A program made the translations under genes and the position numbers. A DNA stretch of 24,752 bases. Origin: an uncultured Selenomonadales bacterium (GTDB taxonomy: Bacteria > Bacillota > Negativicutes > Selenomonadales > Selenomonadaceae). Below, piece after piece: positions 18,015 to 24,752 of the stretch (position 1 is the stretch's first letter; each line of letters opens with the position of its first letter). Where the stretch lies: the NCBI GenBank assembly GCA_947165405.1, contig CAMVAG010000007.1, forward strand, positions 1 through 24,752. The letters run 5' to 3'. The notes beneath the pieces are model-generated. The model saw nothing but the letters and a program-made list of their open reading frames with translations. It had not been told where the DNA came from and did not search any database.

Positions 18015-18029
18015 CTCGTTACGTTAAAA
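18012..18029 (+). repeat. Near-identical intergenic repeat, copy 2
   Basis: TTTCTCGTTACGTTAAAA, one base different from copy 1 at 17556-17573. It directly follows the terminator-like stem and lies 15 nt before the ATG of the clpP-like gene. Confidence 0.6.
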
Positions 18030-18044
18030 ATTTTGGTACTTAAT

Positions 18045-18557
18045 ATGAGCAATATAAAAATTAATTTCCTCGGCGGCGTCACCGAAGAAAACGTTCGAAC
18101 TTTTATAAACGAGATAAAAAATCTGGTCGAAAAAAATCCCGACGCTACCTCGTTGACAATTTATATTTCTTCGCCCGGCGGCAGTGTCGATATTGCCGTC
18201 GAACTTTTTCATTTCCTGAAGCTGTTGGACTGCAAGGTAAAAACGGTAAATATATCCTGCGTGAACTCTGCGGCGATAATTATTTTTGCTGCCGGCACAG
18301 AGCGAATCAGTTTGCCATGTTCGTCCTTTTATGTTCATTCCATTACAAAAGAGTTGAACGGTAATTTTACAGCCGCCGACTTATTGCGCGAAGTAAAAGA
18401 AATGGAAGCCAACACAGATAAAGTTGCGGAAATTCTTGCGCATACGAGCAATAAAAATAAATCCTATTGGAAACGTCTCATGCGGAAAGGCTGTTTGTTG
18501 ACTTCACAAAAAGCAAAGGAATCAGGTCTCGTAAATGATATATCAGAGTATAAGTAG
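18045..18557 (+). CDS. ClpP-like serine peptidase homologue in the RiPP cassette, catalytic Asp missing
   Basis: This 170-aa protein has the ClpP/crotonase-like fold signature: ISSPGGSV (41-48, as ClpP SPGG), NSAAIIIFAAG with Ser75 aligned to the ClpP nucleophile, and LPCSSFYVHS with His98 aligned to the catalytic His. The third triad residue, Asp of ERDRF in E. coli ClpP, aligns by the downstream AxExGLV block to Gly149 (MRKGCLLTSQ), so the canonical Asp seems lost. It is shorter than housekeeping ClpP (~195 aa) and its handle region is divergent, so it may form its own oligomer or none. It has no ATPase partner here. By context it would process or escort the modified peptide, since the ABC exporter has no peptidase domain. 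ATG 18045 is chosen over TTG 18033 by homology to the compact ClpP N-terminus, but neither has a good Shine-Dalgarno; its 3' end overlaps the ABC gene by 23 nt. Confidence 0.82.
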   Translation: MSNIKINFLGGVTEENVRTFINEIKNLVEKNPDATSLTIYISSPGGSVDIAVELFHFLKLLDCKVKTVNISCVNSAAIIIFAAGTERISLPCSSFYVHSITKELNGNFTAADLLREVKEMEANTDKVAEILAHTSNKNKSYWKRLMRKGCLLTSQKAKESGLVNDISEYK

Positions 18558-20211
18558 AAAATATTTCGCGTGGTTATATAAGCACGTCGGAACATTTAAA
18601 AAGTCTGTACTGCTTTACTTGTTGCTAAGTATATTTGCGGTAATGTTTTCGCTGCTTTTCGTCGAAGTCACCAAAATTTTTATGGAGGCTGTCGAGAAAG
18701 GCAAAAATTTTTCTTTCGTGCTGTTGATAGTTTCATTGACGACAATCAAAAGTTGCGGCATATTTTGTTCAGGATATAAAAATTATTTGCGGGAAACACA
18801 AACCAATTTGATGAACAATGAACTGTCCCTAAAATTTTTCAGAGAACTGTTTACCGGCGGAGTCTCTTACAATGAACGGGTACATTCGGGCGATTCATTA
18901 AGCAGAATAACGACAGATGTTTTCAGCGTGTCCGGTTGCTTAATGGGAACGATTCCCGAATTGATATATGCCGTTGTTCAACTCATAGCCACTTGTATTT
19001 ATCTCGCGTCAATCGAGCCCGCTTTAACGTTAATGATACTTTTGATTATGTCCGTCAATATGATATTCGGACGCTCTTACGCAAAAAAGTTACTGCCGAT
19101 TTCAAGAGAAATAAGAATCCGTGACAGTAAAGCTCATCAATTTATGCAGGAACATATTCAACATTACGAATTGATTGTTACTTTGGAGAAAACAGAGTTC
19201 ATTTGGAATCGGTTGAGAGCACTGCAAAATATGGTGTATGAAAAAATTACAGCCGTCACAAAGTTAAATGTTCTGGCCATGTCTTCAATAGATGCTGCTT
19301 TAAATATCAGTTATATTATCGTTTTAATTTGGGGCATTTACGGAATACAACACGCTACTTTTACATATGCGGAGTTGATTGTTTTTCTGCAGTTGGCGGG
19401 ACAAATGCAAATTCCGTTTGTTCAATTCAACCACAATTATCCAATGCTCATTTCATCAATGGCTTCTGTTGAACGATTGATGGAGATTGAAAATTTGCCG
19501 AAGGAAGATACAACAAATTCCATCAAATTTTCCGTTCCTGTCGGTGTGAAATTTTCAAATGTGAATTTTCGTTATGCGGAAGATTCTCGTTGGATATATC
19601 GGGATTTTAATCATAATTTTGCGCCCGGCAGCATTACAGCCGTTTTGGGAGAAACGGGAGCCGGCAAAAGCACGCTTCTGCGTCTGTTCCTTGCCACTTT
19701 GAATCCCAATTCCGGCAGTGTCTCTTTTTATGGGAAGGAAGACGGAACACTTAAAAGTTATGAGGCAAGTCCGCGCACTCGTGGAAACTGCGTCTACGTT
19801 CCTCAAGGAAACAGTTTAATCAGCGGGACGATCCGTTATAATTTGCTTTTGGGTAAAACTGATGCCACTGAAGAAGAGATGATTAAAGTACTTTATTCGG
19901 CGGCGGCAGAGTTTGTTATGGAGGATTTTCCTGACGGATTGGATACGTTAATAGGTGAAGGCGGCTTCGGTATCAGTGAAGGTCAAGCTCAACGAATTGC
20001 GATTGCACGGAGTTTTTTACGTCCCGGAAGAGTAATCTTAATGGACGAGCCGACATCTGCACTGGATGTTGAAACGGAAAAAATGTTCATGACTCGACTA
20101 ACTAATCAAACGCATGATAAAACCATTGTTATAGTGACTCACAAAAAAGAAATCTGTAAATATGTTTCCGAAGTGATAACGATTAAACTTTTAAGGGAAT
20201 CGGATATTTAA
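18535..20211 (+). CDS. ABC exporter (membrane and ATPase domains fused) for the RiPP
   Basis: This 558-aa half-transporter should dimerise in the inner membrane and export the mature peptide. About six membrane segments lie at ~23-45, 59-80, 137-158, 160-180, 250-272 and 277-298. The nucleotide-binding domain has Walker A GETGAGKST (372-380), Q-loop VPQG (~422-425), signature SEGQ (481-484; the second Gly of SGGQ is Glu here), Walker B VILMDEP (500-506) and the H-loop His536. It begins directly with the membrane domain, so it has no N-terminal C39 peptidase, unlike the PCAT exporters of many double-Gly RiPPs. It overlaps the clpP-like gene by 23 nt, which implies coupled translation. Its codon choice is more A/T-rich than the flanking defence genes (many AAT, TTA, ATA), as in the rest of the cassette. 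It ends 24 nt from the convergent larE stop. Confidence 0.92.
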   Translation: MIYQSISRKYFAWLYKHVGTFKKSVLLYLLLSIFAVMFSLLFVEVTKIFMEAVEKGKNFSFVLLIVSLTTIKSCGIFCSGYKNYLRETQTNLMNNELSLKFFRELFTGGVSYNERVHSGDSLSRITTDVFSVSGCLMGTIPELIYAVVQLIATCIYLASIEPALTLMILLIMSVNMIFGRSYAKKLLPISREIRIRDSKAHQFMQEHIQHYELIVTLEKTEFIWNRLRALQNMVYEKITAVTKLNVLAMSSIDAALNISYIIVLIWGIYGIQHATFTYAELIVFLQLAGQMQIPFVQFNHNYPMLISSMASVERLMEIENLPKEDTTNSIKFSVPVGVKFSNVNFRYAEDSRWIYRDFNHNFAPGSITAVLGETGAGKSTLLRLFLATLNPNSGSVSFYGKEDGTLKSYEASPRTRGNCVYVPQGNSLISGTIRYNLLLGKTDATEEEMIKVLYSAAAEFVMEDFPDGLDTLIGEGGFGISEGQAQRIAIARSFLRPGRVILMDEPTSALDVETEKMFMTRLTNQTHDKTIVIVTHKKEICKYVSEVITIKLLRESDI

Positions 20212-20235
20212 TTCGCGGAAAAAAATTTCAGCCTT

Positions 20236-21042
20236 TCAAAAAGTCTGCTTTTCCAAGCCGATATTCATGCTGCCGACGCGATAACCTTGCAAATCCAGCG
20301 TGACATAATTAAAGCCGAGCGACTTGAACTTTTCAACGAGTTGCCCGCGCATTTCCATGAGCTTGGGAAAATCCTCCGATAAGATTTCGATTCGCGCAAG
20401 ACTTCCGTGAATTCGCACACGTAATTGACCGAAACCTGCACTCTGTAAAAATTCTTCCGCTGCTTCTGCTTGTGAAAGTTTTTTTACGGTTAAGGTTTCG
20501 CCGTAAACAAAACGTGACGCCAAGCATGCCATAGACGGTTTATCGGCAGTAGGAAGATTCATTGCCTTTGACAGTTCGCGAATTTCCGATTTGCTCAAAG
20601 CCGCGAAACGGAGAGGACTCTTGATATTTAATTCTTCCAAAGCTTTCATTCCCGGACGATAATCGTTCATGTCGTCGAGGTTGGAGCCTTCGACCAAAAT
20701 TTTGTTTCCGGCAAGGATCAAAAAATTTTTGAATAACTCACGTTTACAAAGATAGCAGCGGTCGACGGGATTGTCCGCTATACCTTCAACGTTCAAAACA
20801 TCTGCCGTAAAAATTATTTGTTCGATATTCTCGTCCGCACAAAATTTTTTTGCAGCGTCGAGTTCGCGGCGCGGAACAAATACACTTGCCGCCGTCAAAG
20901 CAACAACTCTGTCGCCCAGGATGTCATGCGCAACTTTGAGCAAAAAAGTTGAATCGACACCGCCCGAAAACGCTACTGCAACGCTTCCCAGCTCGCGCAA
21001 ATAATTTTTCAACCGTTCGTATTTCTCTGCAAGGTCAAGCAT
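20236..21042 (-). CDS. larE: LarE, ATP-dependent sulfur transferase of the PP-loop family
   Basis: LarE supplies the sulfur atoms of the nickel-pincer nucleotide cofactor made by LarB, LarE and LarC for lactate racemase and related enzymes. The 268-aa protein (usual ~270) has the PP-loop FSGGVDST near residues 25-32, EGSNLDDMNDYRPG near 118-131, and SPLRFAALSKSEIR near 142-155. Three Cys are placed as in the LarE subgroup that holds a 4Fe-4S cluster: CYLC (Cys96, Cys99) and Cys173 in SMACLASRF; Lactobacillus-type LarE keeps only the last and sacrifices it. So this one may work catalytically rather than by self-sacrifice. ATG 21042 is chosen over the GTG at 21051 because GAGGTGA (21054-21048) lies five bases before it. 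No larA, larB or larC is in the window, so it stands alone between the RiPP cassette and the helicase gene. Confidence 0.88.
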   Translation of the reverse strand: MLDLAEKYERLKNYLRELGSVAVAFSGGVDSTFLLKVAHDILGDRVVALTAASVFVPRRELDAAKKFCADENIEQIIFTADVLNVEGIADNPVDRCYLCKRELFKNFLILAGNKILVEGSNLDDMNDYRPGMKALEELNIKSPLRFAALSKSEIRELSKAMNLPTADKPSMACLASRFVYGETLTVKKLSQAEAAEEFLQSAGFGQLRVRIHGSLARIEILSEDFPKLMEMRGQLVEKFKSLGFNYVTLDLQGYRVGSMNIGLEKQTF

Positions 21043-21128
21043 AATAATCACCTCGTTGGAAATTTTCTCGACGAAGAGCCCAAAGAAAGTTGATGCGTCT
21101 TGCCCGAAAATTTATTGATGATAAAATT

Positions 21129-21157
21129 ATTTTAAAGCATTCGTGACTTGTATTCAA
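21129..21157 (-). promoter_or_regulatory. Sigma-70-type promoter of larE
   Basis: On the minus strand TTGAAT (21157-21152) and TAAAAT (21134-21129) are 17 bases apart, about 85 nt before ATG 21042. No equally good promoter was found for the divergent helicase gene in the same 200-nt gap. Confidence 0.5.
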
Positions 21158-21251
21158 GCCGCGAATGATTTCTTTGGATAAACTTTTCCTTATCGAGTTC
21201 GTTCATCAGTCAGGCAATTTAATTCGGTCGAGATTAAGGGGTTGATGCAGT

Positions 21252-24200
21252 TTGAAACTTCGGGACTTGAAGGGCGGAAAAAAGATACGAGGTTTTTTGG
21301 CAAATCAAACGGTTGAAATTGTTGCCGTTAAATTTCATGGCGAAGAAGTTGCGGAAGTTACTTACAAGGACGAACATGGAAATATCGACAGCCAAATGAT
21401 TTATTCCGAACAAATGGCTGACCTGAATTTAACGGAAGTCGCAACCACATGGAATTTTCAAGCAGATGCAGATACTTTCAGATTGGCGTCGGAAGCTTAC
21501 AGGATAAGCGTGCCTTATCTTTTCGAACCTTATTTGGCGGTTTATTCTTCGCTGATAGAACCCTTGCCGCATCAAATTTCCGGCGTATATGAAAAAATGC
21601 TTAACATGCAACCTTTGCGCTTTGTCCTCGCTGACGACCCCGGCGCAGGCAAAACGATTATGACGGGCTTATTGATTAAGGAATTGATTGTTCGTGAGGA
21701 CGTGCGGCGTTGCTTGATTGTTTGTCCCGGAGCTCTCGTTGAACAATGGCAAGATGAACTGCGTCGGAAATTTCATTTGAACTTCAAGATTTTTGCAAAC
21801 GAAAATGATTTCTTCGACATGAATCGTTGCATTGTCAGTATCGATAAGTTGGCTCGCAACAATGACTTGCAAGGCAAGTTGCGCGGTGTCGATTGGGATT
21901 TGATTGTCTGTGACGAGGCGCATAAAATGTCCGCCACGGTTTGGGGCAATGAAATCAAATACACAAAGCGTTTTCAGCTGGGAAAATTACTCGGAAAAAT
22001 TACGCGGCATTTTTTGCTTTTGACGGCAACGCCGCACAATGGCAAGGAAGAAGATTTTCATTTGTTCATGTCGCTGATTGATCCCGACCGATTTGAAGGA
22101 GCAAAGCGGCTCAAAAGTCACGTCGATGTTTCTGACATAATGCGGCGGCTTGTCAAGGAAGATTTGCTCACTTTCGAGGGCAAGCCGTTGTTCCCCGAAC
22201 GAATCGCTTATACCGTCAACTACTCTTTGTCGCCGCAGGAAGCCGAACTTTATCAGCGCGTGACCGATTATGTTTCGGATGGTTTTAATCGGGCAGAGCG
22301 ATTGACCGGCGATAAAAAAAATTCGGTCGGGTTCGCCATGACCATTTTGCAAAGGCGGCTTGCCTCCTCGCCGAAAGCAATTTACGAATCCTTAAAACGC
22401 CGAACGCAACGCCTTAAAAAAATTTTGCAGGAGAAAAAGCTTGCGGACGAGGACACCTTTGACGTTGAGGATTGGGATGAGTACGAGGATTTTCCGAATG
22501 AGGAAATTGAACGTAAGGAGGACGAGCTTGCCGACCGCGCAACTGCCTCGCAAACCCTCCGTGAACTTCGTAATGAGATTCAAACTATCGAACAGCTTAC
22601 CTCTATGGCAGATAAAGTTCGTAAAAGCGGCGAGGATAAAAAATGGTTCGAATTATCTCGCTTGCTTCAAGACAACAAAAAAATTTCAAAACCCGACGGC
22701 GGACTTGAAAAGCTGATTATCTTCACTGAACACCGTGACACGCTGAATTATTTGCAGCAAAAAATTTCGTCGTTGTTCGGTCGTGCGGAAATGGTTGCAA
22801 CCATTCACGGCGGCTTAAATCGCAAAGAGCGGCGCGCTGTCGAGGAACGATTCAAGCGGGATAAAAATCTTTCGGTACTTATCGCGACTGACGCAGCCGG
22901 CGAAGGTATCAATTTGCAAAATGCTCACATCATGATTAACTACGATTTGCCGTGGAATCCCAATCGGCTTGAACAGCGATTCGGGCGAATTCACAGAATC
23001 GGGCAGAAAGAAGTTTGTCATTTGTGGAATCTGGTCGCCAACGACACTCGCGAAGGTCAAGTTTTCCTCAAGCTCTTGAAAAAAATTGAGGAGGAACGCG
23101 CGGCACTTGGCGGAAAAGTTTTTGATATTCTCGGCAAAATTTCTTTTGACAACAAACCTTTGCGCGATTTGCTGATTGAAGCGATTCGCTACGGTAGCGA
23201 CTCGAAAATTATTCGGCGTTTGGATAATATTGTCGATAAAAGTTTTGACGCCGGCAAGATTCGCGAACTTTTAAACGAACGCGCCTTGACGGAGGATGCT
23301 CTCGGCTTCGGCGAAGTTATCGGCATAAGTCAGAACATGAAACGCGGCGCATTGCACAGACTTCAGCCGCATTTCGTCGAAAATTTTTTCGTGACTGCTT
23401 TTAAAAAATTGGGCGGGCAAATTTATTGGCGCGGCAGTGGTCGTTACGAAATTACCCGCGTGCCTGCCGCCGTTCGCAACAAAGCTTTGAAAGGTCGTTT
23501 CGCGGAACCGATTGCCGAAAGTTACGAACGCATTTGTTTTGCCAAAGAGAATTGTCATATCAAAGGCATAGACTCTGCGATTTTATTGGCTCCGACGAAT
23601 CCGCTTTTGGATTCGGTGAGTGCTTTGACTTTGGAAAAATTCGGCGACACCTTGAAGCAGGGAACTGTTTTTATCGACGACAACGACAGCGGAAAAAATT
23701 TTCGGCTGCTTTTTTTTGTTGAAGTCAAATTTCAAGACGGGCGGCGCGAAACCATTGCCAAGCGATTGCACTTCGTGGAAATTTCGGAAAGCGGGCAAGC
23801 CGTCCTCGTAAATTATGCTCCTTATCTCGATTACACCTCGCCGAAAGAATCCGAACGCGAAAAAATTTTATCGGCTGTTCGAAATGCAGATTGGCTCAAA
23901 GGTGACATTGAAAATATCGCCGTCAGTTACGCGATAAAAAATCTCATACCGTCACACTTGCGCGAGGTCACTGCCGATAAAAAAATTTATCTCGACAAAT
24001 TGGAGCAGGCGATAAAAGAACGGCTTATCAGTGAAATAAATTATTGGGACGATCAGGCGCGGGAACTTCGCGACAAAGATAAAATTAATTCCGAACGTGC
24101 AACGCAACGCGCCGATGATTTTGTAAACCGTTTGAATCGGCGGCTTGAGGAAATCGCTCTGCAAAGAAAAATTTCTGTGGCGGCACCCGTCGCAATCGGC

Positions 24201-24662
24201 GGCGCATTGATTGTTCCGAGAAGTTTTTTTGATTCGTTTGCCAAAGAAAATTTTTCCGCCGATGCCCAAGCTCGCTCGCGTGTCGAAAAAATTGCAATGG
24301 AAGCCGTCATACAAATTGAGCGCGAACTCGGCAACTTGCCCAACGACGTAAGCGATTTAAAATGCGGCTACGACATTGAATCTGCCGAATCCGACGGTCG
24401 GTTACGATTTATTGAAGTCAAAGGCAGAAACTCTTCCGCCGATGAGGTGACCGTCACCAAAAATGAAATCTTAACCGCGCTGAACTTGCCCGAAAATTTT
24501 ATCCTCGCTATCGTCACGGTCGAAGGAAATTCGGCTCATGTCTTTTATCTCAAGACGCCGTTCACTCGTCCGCCCGACTTCAATGCCGTCAGCGTCAACT
24601 ACAAAATTTCCGCGCTCAAGCGTCAAGGCGAAATAGTTCTTGAGAAAAATATTTATGTTTGA
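21252..24662 (+). CDS. SNF2-family helicase with DUF3883-like C-terminus (BrxHII/DrmD-like)
   Basis: This 1136-aa superfamily 2 ATPase has DDPGAGKT (128-135, Walker A), VCDEAHK (219-225, motif II), LLTATPHNG (256-264, motif III region), and the C-terminal helicase lobe with IFTEHRD, ATDAAGEGINLQ and QRFGRIHRIGQ (~545-590, motifs V and VI). Near 395-450 is an acidic coiled-coil insert (EDTFDVEDWDEYED). The last ~100 residues (YDIESAESDGRLRFIEVKGRN near 1036-1056) match the DUF3883 style, with a nuclease-like FIEVKG core that is common in defence helicases. This architecture is that of the large SNF2 helicases of DISARM and BREX type 3, which are thought to move along DNA and work with a methylase; the following gene looks like such a methylase. 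TTG 21252 is used, with AAGGGG about ten bases upstream; an ATG at 21245 is out of frame. Restriction-type helicases of other systems are an alternative. Confidence 0.85.
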   Translation: MKLRDLKGGKKIRGFLANQTVEIVAVKFHGEEVAEVTYKDEHGNIDSQMIYSEQMADLNLTEVATTWNFQADADTFRLASEAYRISVPYLFEPYLAVYSSLIEPLPHQISGVYEKMLNMQPLRFVLADDPGAGKTIMTGLLIKELIVREDVRRCLIVCPGALVEQWQDELRRKFHLNFKIFANENDFFDMNRCIVSIDKLARNNDLQGKLRGVDWDLIVCDEAHKMSATVWGNEIKYTKRFQLGKLLGKITRHFLLLTATPHNGKEEDFHLFMSLIDPDRFEGAKRLKSHVDVSDIMRRLVKEDLLTFEGKPLFPERIAYTVNYSLSPQEAELYQRVTDYVSDGFNRAERLTGDKKNSVGFAMTILQRRLASSPKAIYESLKRRTQRLKKILQEKKLADEDTFDVEDWDEYEDFPNEEIERKEDELADRATASQTLRELRNEIQTIEQLTSMADKVRKSGEDKKWFELSRLLQDNKKISKPDGGLEKLIIFTEHRDTLNYLQQKISSLFGRAEMVATIHGGLNRKERRAVEERFKRDKNLSVLIATDAAGEGINLQNAHIMINYDLPWNPNRLEQRFGRIHRIGQKEVCHLWNLVANDTREGQVFLKLLKKIEEERAALGGKVFDILGKISFDNKPLRDLLIEAIRYGSDSKIIRRLDNIVDKSFDAGKIRELLNERALTEDALGFGEVIGISQNMKRGALHRLQPHFVENFFVTAFKKLGGQIYWRGSGRYEITRVPAAVRNKALKGRFAEPIAESYERICFAKENCHIKGIDSAILLAPTNPLLDSVSALTLEKFGDTLKQGTVFIDDNDSGKNFRLLFFVEVKFQDGRRETIAKRLHFVEISESGQAVLVNYAPYLDYTSPKESEREKILSAVRNADWLKGDIENIAVSYAIKNLIPSHLREVTADKKIYLDKLEQAIKERLISEINYWDDQARELRDKDKINSERATQRADDFVNRLNRRLEEIALQRKISVAAPVAIGGALIVPRSFFDSFAKENFSADAQARSRVEKIAMEAVIQIERELGNLPNDVSDLKCGYDIESAESDGRLRFIEVKGRNSSADEVTVTKNEILTALNLPENFILAIVTVEGNSAHVFYLKTPFTRPPDFNAVSVNYKISALKRQGEIVLEKNIYV

Positions 24663-24672
24663 TAAAATCCAC

Positions 24673-24705
24673 GCGGCAGCTTATCGGCTGTCGCAAAATT
24701 TTTTT
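24673..24705 (+). terminator. Terminator-like hairpin between the helicase and the next gene
   Basis: GCGGCAGC (24673-24680) pairs with GCTGTCGC (24687-24694) with one G-U and a 6-nt loop. Four A and then seven T follow. Because the next gene has its Shine-Dalgarno only six bases after the T run and shares the strand and theme, it probably works as a partial terminator or mRNA stabiliser inside an operon. Confidence 0.55.
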
Positions 24706-24725
24706 GTGTTAAGGAGGTGTTTGGG

Positions 24726-24752
24726 CTGAAGAAAAAATTAATCGAAGTGGCA
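24726..24752 (+). CDS. Start of a probable DUF1156-type DNA adenine methylase, cut by window end
   Basis: Only nine codons are visible, read LKKKLIEVA. DUF1156/COG1743 adenine-specific methylases commonly begin with KKLIEVALPL-like sequence, and they are frequent neighbours of SNF2/DUF3883 helicases, which is the basis for this call. A very strong AAGGAGGT (24711-24718) precedes. The frame then offers only CTG 24726 at good spacing, or GTG 24717 inside the Shine-Dalgarno; TTG 24721 stops after two codons. A CTG start would be rare. The identification rests on very few residues plus context. Confidence 0.45.

Larger units (their letters stand above)
17831..18044 (+). other. Gap between precursor and clpP-like gene
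   Basis: The gap holds the terminator-like hairpin 17977-18014 and repeat copy 2. One reading frame (17806-18027) is free of stops for 74 codons but has no ATG, GTG or TTG start near its beginning. A 30-codon ATG frame at 17852 has no Shine-Dalgarno. I do not call either as a gene. Confidence 0.5.

Noticed and set aside
1..24752. CRISPR array, tRNA, insertion sequence or attachment site
   Set aside because: No regular spaced direct repeats, no tRNA-like cloverleaf and no transposase or integrase motif was found on either strand.

Overview
The window most resembles a chromosomal accessory region of an anaerobic member of the Negativicutes (Selenomonas-like, diderm Firmicutes). This placement is an inference. 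It rests on strong AGGAGG-type Shine-Dalgarno sites, UUG/GUG starts, a large RTX-type repeat protein (a type I secretion substrate, so an outer membrane is expected), LarE, and a radical-SAM RiPP cassette of a kind common in anaerobic Firmicutes. No rRNA, tRNA, CRISPR array, transposase or integrase was seen.

Layout from left to right. (1) 3-2249: the 3' part of an RTX-like beta-roll secreted protein, closed by a good intrinsic terminator. (2) 2467-7591: a two-gene operon of an unrecognised all-helical 502-aa protein and a 1204-aa fusion of a Ser/Thr kinase, a STAND/NB-ARC ATPase and about ten TPRs. (3) 15881-7699, minus strand: a tightly coupled four-gene operon with overlaps of 4 and 14 nt and a 2-11 nt gap. 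It encodes an unrecognised 459-aa protein, a 257-aa protein that looks like the detached C-terminal domain of large PAPS-reductase-family defence proteins, a ~1400-aa BrxC/PglY-like P-loop ATPase, and a PglZ-family phosphatase-fold protein. This is a BREX-like core without its usual methyltransferase or BrxL inside the operon. (4) 15882-16291: a divergent promoter region. (5) 16292-20211: a compact RiPP cassette with a radical SAM/SPASM maturase, a 66-aa precursor with eight Cys almost all spaced CXXX, a ClpP-like protein and an ABC exporter without a C39 peptidase domain. (6) 21042-20236, minus strand: LarE. (7) 21252-24662: an SNF2-type helicase with a DUF3883-like C-terminus, then the first codons of a gene whose N-terminus resembles DUF1156 adenine methylases.

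How the parts may work together. PglZ, a BrxC-like ATPase, an SNF2 helicase and a DUF1156/COG1743-type methylase are, as I recall the families, the main parts of type 3 BREX phage defence. Here they sit in two outward-facing halves with a RiPP cassette and larE between them. The kinase-STAND-TPR protein is a plausible further defence or signalling gene on the flank. In the RiPP cassette, the maturase would install thioether or other radical-made links on the Cys repeat. The ClpP-like protein, which has Ser and His but apparently not the Asp of the triad, may cut or chaperone the peptide, and the ABC protein would export it. The strongest candidates for something undescribed are this ClpP-containing CXXX RiPP cassette and the methylase-less PglZ/BrxC operon with its stand-alone PAPS-tail and 459-aa subunits.
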